Assembly: GCA_002716625.1 (NCBI GenBank)
Contig: PBAS01000017.1
Location: 1 to 64,000 of the forward strand
Direction of reading: 5' to 3'
Source: Phycisphaeraceae bacterium
Lineage (GTDB): Bacteria > Planctomycetota > Phycisphaerae > Phycisphaerales > Phycisphaeraceae
Length of the DNA stretch: 64,000 nt
Position numbers and translations under genes: made by a program
Notes under the pieces: model-generated
Told to the model about the DNA's origin: nothing
Databases searched by the model: none
What the model saw: only the letters and a program-made list of their open reading frames with translations
Shown: positions 1 through 9,069 of the stretch, piece after piece
Layout of the letters: each line of letters opens with the position of its first letter
Position numbering within the stretch: the stretch's first letter is position 1

Positions 1-393
1 CTGGCCGTTGTGAGAAACGCACCAAAGCCCCTGTTCGGTGTTGAGGATGTCGGCGTTGGCATCACCCGCTGAGTCGAGGTAGGAGTTCATGACGGAGCCA
101 AGAGTCTGAAAGCCTTTGCCCCAGAACCAGTTGCCACTTGCATCAACCTTCAGTTTTGAGCGGTGATGATCTTCGTACCAAGCCTCGTAGTATGGCATCC
201 AGTCATTCCATTCATTGACGTAGGATTCCATTGCCATGCCCATCTGCCGCAAGTTTGTGGCGCACACGATCTGTTCACCCGAAGCACGGGCTTTTTCGAC
301 CGAGGGAAGGAGCATCGCAATCAGCAGGGAGATAATTGATATGACGACGAGAAGTTCAATGAGTGTAAAACCAGTTGTTTTATTTCTTGCCAT
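1..393 (-). CDS. Prepilin-like protein with N-terminal methylation motif (3' end outside window)
   Basis: The first 131 codons of a leftward gene; the rest lies beyond the window edge. Translation from ATG at 393 gives a short basic leader, then G^[13 protein letters not shown], the type IV prepilin cleavage/methylation motif, followed by one hydrophobic helix. Cleavage by a prepilin peptidase after Gly and assembly in a type II secretion or pseudopilus-like structure is the family expectation. The downstream sequence ([30 protein letters not shown]) matches almost residue for residue the prepilin-like gene at 17349-18320, so the two are recent paralogues. An AAGGA ribosome-binding site lies about nine bases upstream of the ATG, inside a direct repeat. 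By analogy with the paralogue it may head an operon for substrate binding and transport, but its neighbours are not visible. Confidence 0.85.
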   Translation of the reverse strand, partial: MARNKTTGFTLIELLVVISIISLLIAMLLPSVEKARASGEQIVCATNLRQMGMAMESYVNEWNDWMPYYEAWYEDHHRSKLKVDASGNWFWGKGFQTLGSVMNSYLDSAGDANADILNTEQGLWCVSHNGQ

Positions 394-394
394 G

Positions 395-418
395 ACTTAA
401 TCCTTTTCACTTAATCCT
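395..418 (-). repeat. 10-bp direct repeat covering the ribosome-binding site
   Basis: ACTTAATCCT occurs at 395-404 and again at 409-418 (14-base period). On the minus strand it reads AGGATTAAGT twice, immediately before the start codon of the prepilin-like gene, so two AGGA ribosome-binding cores are present. This may be a slippage product or a site for a translational regulator. It is too short to say which. Confidence 0.4.
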
Positions 419-464
419 GTTCCTGAGAACAAAATGTCCTGCAACTACCTTATTAAAGTTCCAG

Positions 465-519
465 TTACTAGCTTGCAGGCGATTTGCACGAGCGAGGGTT
501 CGCTCCATGGGGCTAGTAA
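465..519. promoter_or_regulatory. Nested inverted repeats in the leader of the prepilin-like gene
   Basis: An outer perfect 8-bp inverted repeat (TTACTAGC at 465-472, GCTAGTAA at 512-519) encloses an inner perfect 6-bp hairpin with a 4-base loop (GAGCGA at 490-495, TCGCTC at 500-505). It lies 70-125 bases upstream of the prepilin-like start codon. It could be a structured 5' leader, an operator or a terminator of upstream transcription. There is no U-run, and no known riboswitch class is recognised. Confidence 0.4.
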
Positions 520-817
520 TGAAGCGGGCAATTATAGCCTTTTAGCTCTAAGCTTGGCAAGAATATAGCTACTGGTTATTGGTCTGGTGACGTGGTAAAA
601 CCCGCCAATGCCCCTAGCTGGAGGAAGCCGGTTGATGGCCTTGCCACTAATCCAGAATGTGTAAGTCTTAAATATAGCGGTACATAACACAGTTTGAATG
701 ATTAACATGCCAGTGGAATTGTTATTCCAATAAATCTAGTAATGCAAGAGTGAATAATTGGAAATCGGATAGTTGGATTTCTTGTTCCCAGGTAGCAGGA
801 TGATCTGGTGATTGTTG

Positions 818-1507
818 TTACCCAGTGCAGTGTTTAAGTACAAGTGCTTTCATTTCCATCATGGCGGCTAGGTTCTCATCATCATTTTTTTTATCAAAAA
901 TATGAATGAGGTTATTGAGTATGCGGACGATCCACTGGTCATGCGTGGCATGCTGCATGAGCAGGGGCGAGCGATTTGTGGCTTGGCCGATCATTTTCTC
1001 GATCAGTTCAAACGTTTCTTCCCGACTTCGCATTTGTCCGCGGCAGAATGGATCAATAATCATCGGGTTTCCCTTAACTTCGACCCTTGCAAGAAAATGC
1101 CCCGGTGTATTGAGACCATGTACACATAATCCCAGGCGTTCCAGCACAATCTTATAAATAAGTGTGAGGGTGATCGGAATCCCCGTGCGTGTTTCAAGTA
1201 CAATGGGGATATAGCTGTTCTGTGGCTCGTAGTAATGGTCCGTATTACCAGCAAAGCCATATTCTTCAAATAGAACTTGGTGGGCATGTGCCAGTAGCGC
1301 TTGGTGTTCATTGCTTCGCAAACGTTGACGAATCTGATCGGTGATATCCTGTAGTGAGCGGTCCACCTCGTTGGGGTCGATGTTTTCCATGGTATGCATC
1401 GCGATTGCGACCGCTGCGTGCAGCAACCCATTCGGTGTCTCGATTACCGGCATCTGTGATGCCAGCAACGCATAGGCTTGTGGCTTGACATGGTTAGGTG
1501 GGGTCAT
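818..1507 (-). CDS. SirB1-family transglutaminase-like protein
   Basis: A 229-residue protein of the SirB1 / transglutaminase-like family. The diagnostic block is clear: YYEPQNSYIP near residue 95, RTGIPITLTLIY, LGLCVHGLNTPGHFLAR and IDPFCRG. These correspond to the family pattern of a GIPI(T/S)L segment followed by PGHFL and a conserved D-P-F. The catalytic Cys typical of true transglutaminases is not evident at the GIPI segment, as is usual for SirB1 proteins, and the biochemical role of the family is unknown. No signal peptide, so cytoplasmic. Divergent from the small membrane protein gene at 1694, with about 185 bp between them for two promoters. Confidence 0.85.
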   Translation of the reverse strand: MTPPNHVKPQAYALLASQMPVIETPNGLLHAAVAIAMHTMENIDPNEVDRSLQDITDQIRQRLRSNEHQALLAHAHQVLFEEYGFAGNTDHYYEPQNSYIPIVLETRTGIPITLTLIYKIVLERLGLCVHGLNTPGHFLARVEVKGNPMIIDPFCRGQMRSREETFELIEKMIGQATNRSPLLMQHATHDQWIVRILNNLIHIFDKKNDDENLAAMMEMKALVLKHCTG

Positions 1508-1693
1508 TTTGGCCCATGATTTTAGCGGTAATTGCTTTACGCATGGCTGTTCGGTCCATAATGGCCTCCGGGGTCACATGAGGTTTCATGGCCCAAACTG
1601 GGGTATCGGCCTTCCTGCGTGTAGCGTTTATGAAAGTCGAGGGATGATTTCGTATTATGTACCATTCATGTACGGGTAAACTTTTATGTCGGG

Positions 1694-2017
1694 ATGACCA
1701 ACATGGCTACCTCATCAGATTCTGATCACGCCGACTCCCAGCTCGATCCTGTATTTATCCATGCAAGGCGAGAAGCGATCATCATTCTGGCCGTTTTTTG
1801 CGTTGCGGTCGTCTGGTCGGTTTTATGGTGCTATCTGATGGGCTACAACCATTTAGCGGGTGAGCCAGTAGCAACCATATTAGGTATTCCAAGCTGGGCC
1901 TTTTGGGGGATTGGATTCCCTTGGCTAGTTGTTGATGCCTTTACTGTTTGGTTTTGCCTGCGGGTCATGGAAGACGATTCCCTTGAAAGCGTCACAGTAG
2001 ATGAGGTGATGAACTAG
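1694..2017 (+). CDS. DUF997 (YhdT-like) small membrane protein
   Basis: 107 residues with two hydrophobic segments (about 30-50 and 65-90), preceded by DPVFIHARREA and containing GIPSWAFWGIGFPWLV. This resembles the DUF997/YhdT family, whose members sit directly before a PanF-type sodium:solute symporter, as yhdT-panF does in E. coli. Here the symporter gene begins 43 bases downstream. The likely role is an accessory subunit or chaperone of that symporter in the inner membrane, inferred from linkage. Two in-frame ATGs (1694 and 1703) are possible starts and neither has a strong ribosome-binding site. Confidence 0.7.
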   Translation: MTNMATSSDSDHADSQLDPVFIHARREAIIILAVFCVAVVWSVLWCYLMGYNHLAGEPVATILGIPSWAFWGIGFPWLVVDAFTVWFCLRVMEDDSLESVTVDEVMN

Positions 2018-2060
2018 GTATTGCCTGGTTTTAGGTATACGAAGATCCTTATTTAGAACC

Positions 2061-3980
2061 ATGATTGAAGCGGTACCCCTTATTGTGGCAAAGAGTGGCT
2101 CCAACGTTGCATTGGTGACGTTTGGCATTTACATGCTAGCTGTATTTGCCTTGGCAGGTGTTTCGGCAACGCTTTTGCGTAAGAAAGAGTTTCTTTCAGA
2201 GTATTTTTTGGGTAGCCGCAGCTTGGGGATGTGGGCATTTGCTTTGACGTTTGCAGCAACAAGTGCATCGGGTGGAAGCTTCATGGGGTTTCCCGCCAAG
2301 ATTTACACGCATGGTTGGATCGTCGGATTCTGGATCGCTGGGTATATCGTTGTTCCGATTGTGGTGATGGGTTTTTTGGGTAAGCGTATCAACCAGGTGG
2401 CCCGAAAGGCCGGGGCAATTACTGTGCCCGACATTTTGCATGCGAGATTTTCCAGCCCACTTGTGGGTGCCTTAGCCGCCGTATCAATCGCGGTGTTCAT
2501 GACTTGCTTTCTGGTGGCCCAGTTCAAGGCCGGGGCAATTATTTTGCAGACTTTGCTCGACGACGTCCCAGCTTATATCACTGCACGAAATAGTGTCGGG
2601 GGCTGGTTGGCAGGTCATCCGTTGGCTGCCAATCTACAACCAGGATACGTGCTTTGCCTGGTTGCTTTTGCGGGCGCGGTGATTCTTTATACCTGTTATG
2701 GAGGTTTTCGAGCGGTCGTGTGGACCGACGTGTTGCAGGGTCTGGTCATGGGGGTTGGTGTTGTTGTCCTGCTGGGATTGACGTTGTGGCAGGTGGGCAG
2801 TTTGACGAAAGCAACCAATGAGATTGCCCGCATGACGCCGCCACTTCCCGTGACTGCGCGCTTGGAGTTGCGTGAGCCAGCAACGCAGGAATTAGTTGTT
2901 CCTTTTGGAACATGGCTGCAGCGCAAGGCGATGGATGGTGAACCTCGGCGCCTGTTTCGTGTTTCATCAAAAGCCCGGGTGACCTTTTTGCAAGGCCAGA
3001 CACATGCCCACACTCTCACCAATCAAGGCGACGAGGATGATCGGATTTCACTTCTGGAAATCACAACTAAAGAACAAATTGATCGACAAGATGTCGATGA
3101 TCTTGGAGTTGAACTGCAGGTTCATCAGGTCAAGACCAAGGATTACAAGTTTGGTAAAGGCCAAGAAGGTGTTTATGTGAGTGGGCCAGGTCCTAGTGAA
3201 ACAAATGAAGCGGGTTTTCATCCACTGATGGCGGCAGTTGCATTCTTTTTCTTCTGGCCGATGGCGGGTGCCGGGCAACCGGGAACGGTTGTTCGTCAGA
3301 TGGCATTTAGTAATACAAAGATCCTCCAGCGATCCATTATTACGGTTGCTATTTACTACTCACTGATTTATTTTCCGCTTGTCATCATTTTCTGTTGTGC
3401 AAGGATCCTGCTGCCTGGCATGGAGATCGCCCCCGATCGCATCATGCCTGAGATGGCTGAATACGTCACGGCAATGGCTGGTTGGCCCTGGATTGCCGGG
3501 TTGCTATTAGCAGCGCCTTTTGCTGCCGTCATGTCAACTGTAGACAGTTTTCTGCTGTTAATTTCATCTGCAGTGGTGCGTGATGGTTATCAGCGCTACG
3601 TCAATCCACAGGTGAGCGAGAAAAGGATCCGACATCTGACGTATGCCGTTACGTTTATTGTGGGTGTCGTGGCCTTAATTGGTGCTTTTAACCCACCCAA
3701 GTTTCTGCAGTTCCTGATTATTTTTGCCAGCGGTGGCATAGCAGTTGTGTTGCTGATCCCCCTGTCCCTAGCTCTCTATTGGCCTCGCTTTAATTCTCAT
3801 GGTGCAGTGGCATCAATGATTGCAGGTGTTGGGGTCTACCTGGGGGGATACCTGCTATATCAAGATACGATCAAACCATTCCTGCCAGCATTGGCCGCAT
3901 CCTTGATCGTTGCCTATTTGGTAACAAACCTTACGCCCAAACCACCAGAGCATTTGGTGAAACGTTACTTCTACCGTTAG
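2061..3980 (+). CDS. Sodium:solute symporter (SSS family, PanF-like)
   Basis: 639-residue polytopic inner-membrane transporter. SSS hallmarks include the N-terminal EYFLGSRSLG segment with ATSASGGSFMG, the YTCYGGFRAVVWTDVLQG signature at 210-227, and AAPFAAVMSTVDSFLLLISSAVVRD in the second half, which carries Na+-site residues. Family members import pantothenate, sugars, proline or similar solutes with Na+; the substrate cannot be read from sequence. It is about 150 residues longer than E. coli PanF because of a hydrophilic, beta-rich insertion at about 252-384, between two membrane segments. It follows a DUF997 partner gene and precedes an SDR gene by 47 bp, so the three probably form one rightward unit. 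Confidence 0.88.
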   Translation: MIEAVPLIVAKSGSNVALVTFGIYMLAVFALAGVSATLLRKKEFLSEYFLGSRSLGMWAFALTFAATSASGGSFMGFPAKIYTHGWIVGFWIAGYIVVPIVVMGFLGKRINQVARKAGAITVPDILHARFSSPLVGALAAVSIAVFMTCFLVAQFKAGAIILQTLLDDVPAYITARNSVGGWLAGHPLAANLQPGYVLCLVAFAGAVILYTCYGGFRAVVWTDVLQGLVMGVGVVVLLGLTLWQVGSLTKATNEIARMTPPLPVTARLELREPATQELVVPFGTWLQRKAMDGEPRRLFRVSSKARVTFLQGQTHAHTLTNQGDEDDRISLLEITTKEQIDRQDVDDLGVELQVHQVKTKDYKFGKGQEGVYVSGPGPSETNEAGFHPLMAAVAFFFFWPMAGAGQPGTVVRQMAFSNTKILQRSIITVAIYYSLIYFPLVIIFCCARILLPGMEIAPDRIMPEMAEYVTAMAGWPWIAGLLLAAPFAAVMSTVDSFLLLISSAVVRDGYQRYVNPQVSEKRIRHLTYAVTFIVGVVALIGAFNPPKFLQFLIIFASGGIAVVLLIPLSLALYWPRFNSHGAVASMIAGVGVYLGGYLLYQDTIKPFLPALAASLIVAYLVTNLTPKPPEHLVKRYFYR

Positions 3981-4027
3981 GGTAAAAGCACCTGTCGTGA
4001 TAGTGAAGATTACAAGGAGCCGGCGTC

Positions 4028-4903
4028 TTGAACCAAGTAAAAGATCAAAATAACAATGGGGATATTATGCCTCTGGAATCTTCAGTCTTGACGGTACCGC
4101 TTCGGCGCACCATGGCCCGAAGGAATATTCTGATCACGGGAGGCCTGGGTGGAATTGGCCGGAGAGTGTATGAGCTATATTCAAATGTTCTCCCAGATGC
4201 CCATTTCATCGTTGCTGATCTGGAGGGTGAACGGGCTGAAGCCTTTCGCGACAAGAATCCAGCAGCACAGTTCCTTTCGGTTGATTTTCTTGATGCGACT
4301 TCTATTGATCACTTCATTAATCAGGTTTCTACTGGCGAACCATTAACGGATCTGATTGCCGTTCACGGAGGTGTTGGTAATACCGAGTGGGAGACAAAAC
4401 AGCGTAGTGATTCCCTGACTGCCGAACAGATGGTGTATTTGAACCTGACCAGCGTGGTACTCCTCCTGGGGGGCCTGCTGGATCGTAGGTTGCTTGTCGG
4501 GACGGCTGATAATCACGGTACTGCCACTTGTATTTCATCATGCAACCGTTTCGGTGGCTTTCGATCTGAGCCCTATTCGGCAGCCAAATCAGGATTGCTC
4601 GGTGCAGTTCGTGAATTTGCGGCCACGCGTGGTGCCAAAAGTGCCGTACGTGTCAATATGGTTACGCCCGGCACAGTGATTGATACATGGGCGCGGGGGC
4701 CACGCGAAAAGATGCAGCAGATTGCATCCGGCATGCCAATCGGTCGGTATGCTCATGCCAACGACATCGCTACCACGATCCTTATGTTGACTGAACAGAT
4801 GATCGCCGTAACCGGGCAGGAGATCGTGGTAGATGGTGGGCAATTGTTGGTTCGTGTGACGCCGCGAAAAGTGGCGGAAGTCGCAGCAATGATGAAAGAG
4901 TGA
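4028..4903 (+). CDS. SDR-family oxidoreductase
   Basis: 291-residue classical short-chain dehydrogenase. It has a Rossmann glycine motif TGGLGGIG near residue 38, an acidic VADLEGE after beta-2 (suggesting NAD preference), a Ser in ISSCNRFGG and the catalytic YSAAK. The C-terminal VTGQEIVVDGG is typical. The N-L-T-S segment supplies the usual helix-4 Asn. Start: a TTG at 4028 is preceded by AAGGAG eight bases upstream; an in-frame ATG at 4067 is the alternative. Third gene of the DUF997/symporter unit, so it may oxidise or reduce whatever the symporter imports. The substrate is unknown. Confidence 0.85.
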   Translation: MNQVKDQNNNGDIMPLESSVLTVPLRRTMARRNILITGGLGGIGRRVYELYSNVLPDAHFIVADLEGERAEAFRDKNPAAQFLSVDFLDATSIDHFINQVSTGEPLTDLIAVHGGVGNTEWETKQRSDSLTAEQMVYLNLTSVVLLLGGLLDRRLLVGTADNHGTATCISSCNRFGGFRSEPYSAAKSGLLGAVREFAATRGAKSAVRVNMVTPGTVIDTWARGPREKMQQIASGMPIGRYAHANDIATTILMLTEQMIAVTGQEIVVDGGQLLVRVTPRKVAEVAAMMKE

Positions 4904-5009
4904 GAATGTAGATGCCGTTGACAGCGCAGGGTCATCGCCTTGTTGCGTTCGCGGTAATAATTCTCGCCGTCCCGCCATGCGATGAGAAGATCTCCTGCGT
5001 GAGGTTGAA

Positions 5010-6287
5010 CTAAATAGCGATCTCGTATTTGTAGGAATTGCTTGTGAAGGCCTCTTTGGTCATAAAAGGGCCGCAGTAGGAACTTGGAACGCTGTGATGG
5101 GAAAATGGCAATGCACAGGCTTGGCACATTGTGAGGATAAAGTATCCGGTGTCCCTGTCTTCATAAATCCACGCGTTGGAATATTCCTTCGGATTCTCTG
5201 GGTCTATTGATTCGTCAATGGTCGTTACCGTTTGTTTCCTGATCGTGCAGGTGATTTCATCCACTTCGGCAATTTGCAGGATGAACCGATGTCGATTTGA
5301 CGACAAGTTGAGATAGTTAGCCCCTTTTTGGGAAAGGATATTGCCAATCCAGTAGAGCTTGCCATTGCATGAACTTCGGATCAGATGAGAAATGGAACTG
5401 GGCGAGTAGAGAGGATCACCGTTGTCAAAGGACAATCGCTGAACCTGGGACCAGGTTTGACCATGGTCATGTGAGATGGAGTAGAACTTGCCGGGTGAAT
5501 CTGGTGAACTGGCACGCATGATTCCTAATATTGACCCGTCGTTACGCTCGGCGAGGGTGATTTCGCTAAGGCATCCGGATTCTTCCGTGATGGAAAGATA
5601 TTCACTCATATCCCAATCAATACCACTGCAAGTGTCTTTCCAGTGAGCCGTTACAACCCCCGAGGTTTTCTGATTTGGGTCAGCTTTTTGCTCCCGTTCA
5701 TTCCATGGCCAGATATGAAATGGCAATAGAAGACTACCGTCACGCAATTGAAGCGGTGTGTTACTGATAAATCCTGCATTACAACCAAAACGTATGTTGC
5801 GCATGTAATGGGTCTGGTTAAATTCAGGCCCGGTCTGGATCATGGTCCGTTCTTTCCCCCATGTTTTCCCGCCATCATGAGAAATTTGATAGAGTTGGCG
5901 GGAATATTTTTTAATGTCACGGGCAGCTGTTTGGGGGCTTTTGACCCAACGGCGTAAGGTAAACAGTAGGCACAGATCATTACGCTGATCAGTCAGGATA
6001 AATTGCAGATAATTTTGGCAAGATCCATTATCGGTTTTATCCGATGTACGCACCCATGGCCGAGCCTGCCAACTATGGCCACCATTTTCTGAGCGGATTA
6101 ACCTGGACAAACCACCATCGGCAACCGGTTGTTCAATTTGATTAAAATCAACTTCTCGAATGATTCCCATCAGGTGTGGATCTTTGGGGCTGGTATAGCC
6201 ATTGATGTATGCATCCACCCGGCAGCCGATACGAGGTGATTCCCAGAATAGTGATTTGTTGACGGTAATTGTGTTGGGCATCATCAT
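5010..6287 (-). CDS. Sialidase-like BNR/Asp-box propeller protein
   Basis: 425 residues carrying three bacterial neuraminidase (Asp-box) repeats of the S-x-D-x-G-x-T/S-W type: SENGGHSW (66-73), SHDGGKTW (136-143) and SHDHGQTW (272-279). This predicts a six-bladed beta-propeller of the exo-alpha-sialidase superfamily. Catalytic residues cannot be assigned confidently; candidate arginines and a Glu in SGCLSEITLAERNDGS fit where family members have them. There is no signal peptide, so unlike most sialidases it appears cytoplasmic, or it uses a start I cannot see. It lies downstream of and collinear with the FAD oxidoreductase/hydroxyacid dehydrogenase pair (149 bp gap), suggesting use of an oxidised sugar or glycoside. 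Confidence 0.75.
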   Translation of the reverse strand: MMMPNTITVNKSLFWESPRIGCRVDAYINGYTSPKDPHLMGIIREVDFNQIEQPVADGGLSRLIRSENGGHSWQARPWVRTSDKTDNGSCQNYLQFILTDQRNDLCLLFTLRRWVKSPQTAARDIKKYSRQLYQISHDGGKTWGKERTMIQTGPEFNQTHYMRNIRFGCNAGFISNTPLQLRDGSLLLPFHIWPWNEREQKADPNQKTSGVVTAHWKDTCSGIDWDMSEYLSITEESGCLSEITLAERNDGSILGIMRASSPDSPGKFYSISHDHGQTWSQVQRLSFDNGDPLYSPSSISHLIRSSCNGKLYWIGNILSQKGANYLNLSSNRHRFILQIAEVDEITCTIRKQTVTTIDESIDPENPKEYSNAWIYEDRDTGYFILTMCQACALPFSHHSVPSSYCGPFMTKEAFTSNSYKYEIAI

Positions 6288-6436
6288 TTCAGGCGACGAA
6301 CCACACCTTTTCCCATAATATCGAATGGAGACTAGTACCGGCAGGTCGTGTTATGGGGAGTCATATTTCTTGTGAACTCATCACAGTCCAATGAAGCATC
6401 TTCTACTTCAAGTCCATCTGATAGGTGTGCTTTGAG

Positions 6437-7411
6437 CTAGTACCCCAATGTTTTGTCGCATATACCCATTAATGATTTTCCGTTGAGGTATCGGCGCAGG
6501 TTTGCTTTGCAGAACGCTCTTCGCGCTGCGAACATTTTGGCAGTTGGGCTGGAACTGTGTGGGGAAATGAGACAGTTATCTAGGTTCCACAGTGGGCTCG
6601 GCTTTTGGGGGTCCGGTGGTTCGATAGTCAGTGCGTCAGTAGCAGCACCAGCCAGTTGTCCGCTGCGCAGTGCATGGGCAAGTGCCTCTTCATCAATAAT
6701 GGCGCCACGTGATATTACGATCAAGTGAGCACTTGGTTTAAGCAAAGCTATGCGCCTTTTGTCGATGAGCCCTTGCGTTTCACCCGTGAGAGGCGATGAG
6801 ATGACGAACCAATCCGAGATCTTGAGCAAATCGTCAAGACGATCGGGAGCCCAGATGACCTGCTCCTGGTTGGAGTGGGTGGGTGGTGTGCGTGCGATGG
6901 CACAGATTTTCATGTCGAAACCATCTGCCCGGCGTGCTACGGCACGACCCACCGCGCCAAATCCAAGAATTCCGATTGTCGACCCCGCAAGTTCCAGGAT
7001 ACGGTTGTGGTATTTCTGCGTGTCAAATCTGCGGTTCTTTTGATCATCAAGCACCTGCGGTAAGCAATGGGCAAAAGAAAGCATCATGGCAAATACATGA
7101 TCGGCCATTGAAGATGCATGAACATAGGGAGTATGGGTAATGATCACGTCACTATTAACCAGTTCAGGTATTGCCATCGCGAAATCAATACCAGCCCAGG
7201 GTGAAGCGACCCATTTGATTTGACGGGCGGCCAGAAATGTATCACGTGTAATGGCGCCGATACAGACATCCGCGTCGCGGATATGCTTACGTTGCTCGTC
7301 AGGTGTGTTGCCGATTGAAAAAACAACACCTGGAAACGCTTGGTGCCAATCCTGCAGTGATGGGATGCAGGAATCGACCCCGACCATAACCTTGATAACT
7401 TTGTTAGTCAT
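6437..7411 (-). CDS. D-2-hydroxyacid dehydrogenase family protein
   Basis: 324 residues. The NAD-binding glycine motif GILGFGAVG is at 147-155, the substrate-binding Arg in ISRGAIID (R235) is present, and the catalytic His lies in SPHSSSP (H285), where most relatives have SPHxSG. The family interconverts 2-hydroxy and 2-keto acids with NAD(P)(H). Its ATG overlaps the stop of the FAD oxidoreductase gene by four bases (ATGA), implying translational coupling and a shared pathway. Substrate unknown. A second, only moderately similar paralogue lies at 42600-43625. Confidence 0.87.
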   Translation of the reverse strand: MTNKVIKVMVGVDSCIPSLQDWHQAFPGVVFSIGNTPDEQRKHIRDADVCIGAITRDTFLAARQIKWVASPWAGIDFAMAIPELVNSDVIITHTPYVHASSMADHVFAMMLSFAHCLPQVLDDQKNRRFDTQKYHNRILELAGSTIGILGFGAVGRAVARRADGFDMKICAIARTPPTHSNQEQVIWAPDRLDDLLKISDWFVISSPLTGETQGLIDKRRIALLKPSAHLIVISRGAIIDEEALAHALRSGQLAGAATDALTIEPPDPQKPSPLWNLDNCLISPHSSSPTAKMFAARRAFCKANLRRYLNGKSLMGICDKTLGY

Positions 7412-8952
7412 GTAAGCAACTTTGCAACTCGCTGTGGTTCGCCAAGATTGACGCCTGATTCGTGCAGTACTCGTTGCAACTGTTTGATTTCAAGTTGCCT
7501 GGGAGAAATGTCCTGTCTGGCACAGATTGCAGCAGCAATGCCTGCAGCCTGCCCCATGGTTAACACGACTTCCCTGTAACGCAAATTAGGGGGTTTTTGG
7601 TGGGCGGCTACGCCAACGGCGAGTAAACCCTCGACATGCTTGGGCAGCAGTTGGCGAAATGGGATATCGGTGAAATTCGAAATCACACGTAGATCGTAGG
7701 TTTGGTGGATCACATCATCGTGGCGGGTTGCATCGATCAAGTCCTGCTTGGTGACAATATATTCTGCTTCAATGGCTCGTCCGCCACGAGTGCCAATATA
7801 GGGCGAAAGGTACAGCACGTAAGCGTTTTCAAACCCCGGACAATATTTTCGGTAAAAGCGAACCGTTTGGAACACATATCGCCTTACGTCGTGCTCAACC
7901 ATCGTCATGTGGTCTGCATTCAATGTGTCCACGTCACCGTCGATGTCTGCTCTCGTAGACACCACGCCGGCTTCGCCCTGCCAGGGCCAGGGCCAGAGTG
8001 TAATGACGCGTCCAATATCGCCCACCCAACCGACAGCTTCGTAGCCGTTTTCTTCATAGGCACGTCGAAATAAATCCCCCATGGGGCGCAGGCGGTTGAG
8101 ATGGGCGCCAAAACGCCTCGCCACAAATTCATTGATGTTTGGAATGACCTTCTCGTCAATCCATGGATCCGGCCAGTCAGATGTCTTTTGGCGGGCCCTG
8201 ACCGTTTGGTCAAAATCCCACATGGTTGTTCCAGTACGTTCTTGCATGAATGCATCAAATTTCACTTGGTCAGCCCCTCCGATACCAATGGAGATGTTCA
8301 TGCTCGGTTCTCTGTTGCATGGGACGGTGGGCGCACCGGCTCTTTGGGACAGGGATGCATTTGCGGTGGCATCAATAGTCACCTTGGCCCGTACCGCACA
8401 GCGACCGGAAACCGTTTGAACATAAACCCCGCGTACTGAGTTCTTATTTTCAATGATTGGGTCGCATGCGTAGGATTGCAGCATCTGGATGACACCAGCT
8501 TCCTCAAGCATCTGATTGAAAAGATACCGGATTCGCTCGGCCCAGTTGGAAAAATTCGGGCAGGGACCAGATGTTTCGATCATGTCGAACATCCGTGCCA
8601 TCCACTCCCCTGCCAGGCCGCAGCCACGGAGGTATTCATGGGTGTCAGTCGGGATTTCTGACAAACCCAGTGGACTGATCCAATGTGCTTCGGGTGCGGT
8701 CTGGTGGGATTCGCCTTCTGCAACAAGAAATTGGTGTGGGGCCAATGGTGCTAGGTCGAGGGCTCCTGCAGCCCAGCCGCCCGTGGTCATACAGCCACCG
8801 ACTGAACCATATTTTTCAATTAATACGGTACTTGCGCCTTGCCGGGCTGCAGCCACGGCTGTTGCCACGCCCCCGGCGCCTGATCCAACAACAACCACAT
8901 CCACGTCGTGGGCAATGTGGATTGAACATGAAGATTCTGTGACGTGATTCAT
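7408..8952 (-). CDS. FAD-dependent oxidoreductase
   Basis: About 514 residues from ATG at 8952. It starts with a dinucleotide-binding fold, DVDVVVVGSGAGGVATA, with the GxGxxG motif and an acidic EKYGSVGG after beta-2, and ends with a second FAD segment (GLLAVGVAAH and MGQAAGIAAAICARQD). This is the FAD_oxidored/HI0933-like layout seen in many planctomycete proteins annotated simply as FAD-dependent oxidoreductase. The reading frame stays open upstream to 9087, but that would run into the divergent FG-GAP gene and adds nothing domain-like. It is coupled through ATGA to a 2-hydroxyacid dehydrogenase. Substrate unknown; a sugar, polyol or other hydroxylated compound is plausible. Confidence 0.85.
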   Translation of the reverse strand: MNHVTESSCSIHIAHDVDVVVVGSGAGGVATAVAAARQGASTVLIEKYGSVGGCMTTGGWAAGALDLAPLAPHQFLVAEGESHQTAPEAHWISPLGLSEIPTDTHEYLRGCGLAGEWMARMFDMIETSGPCPNFSNWAERIRYLFNQMLEEAGVIQMLQSYACDPIIENKNSVRGVYVQTVSGRCAVRAKVTIDATANASLSQRAGAPTVPCNREPSMNISIGIGGADQVKFDAFMQERTGTTMWDFDQTVRARQKTSDWPDPWIDEKVIPNINEFVARRFGAHLNRLRPMGDLFRRAYEENGYEAVGWVGDIGRVITLWPWPWQGEAGVVSTRADIDGDVDTLNADHMTMVEHDVRRYVFQTVRFYRKYCPGFENAYVLYLSPYIGTRGGRAIEAEYIVTKQDLIDATRHDDVIHQTYDLRVISNFTDIPFRQLLPKHVEGLLAVGVAAHQKPPNLRYREVVLTMGQAAGIAAAICARQDISPRQLEIKQLQRVLHESGVNLGEPQRVAKLLT

Positions 8953-9069
8953 AACGGCTACTTTTACCCTCATGGGGGGGATAGGGCCAATATCTATTGT
9001 GAGATCCTGTCTTGTGATTCCCATGAAACTACTTTGCCTTTTTTCTTTTTCTCCGGTAGTTATAGCTGG

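Larger units (their letters stand above)
394..817. other. Intergenic region, 424 bp
   Basis: No plausible coding sequence. It lies upstream of the prepilin-like gene and downstream of the SirB1-type gene, both read leftward. It contains the direct repeat at 395-418 and the nested inverted repeat at 465-519; the remainder (520-817) is AT-rich and I see nothing definite in it. Confidence 0.6.
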
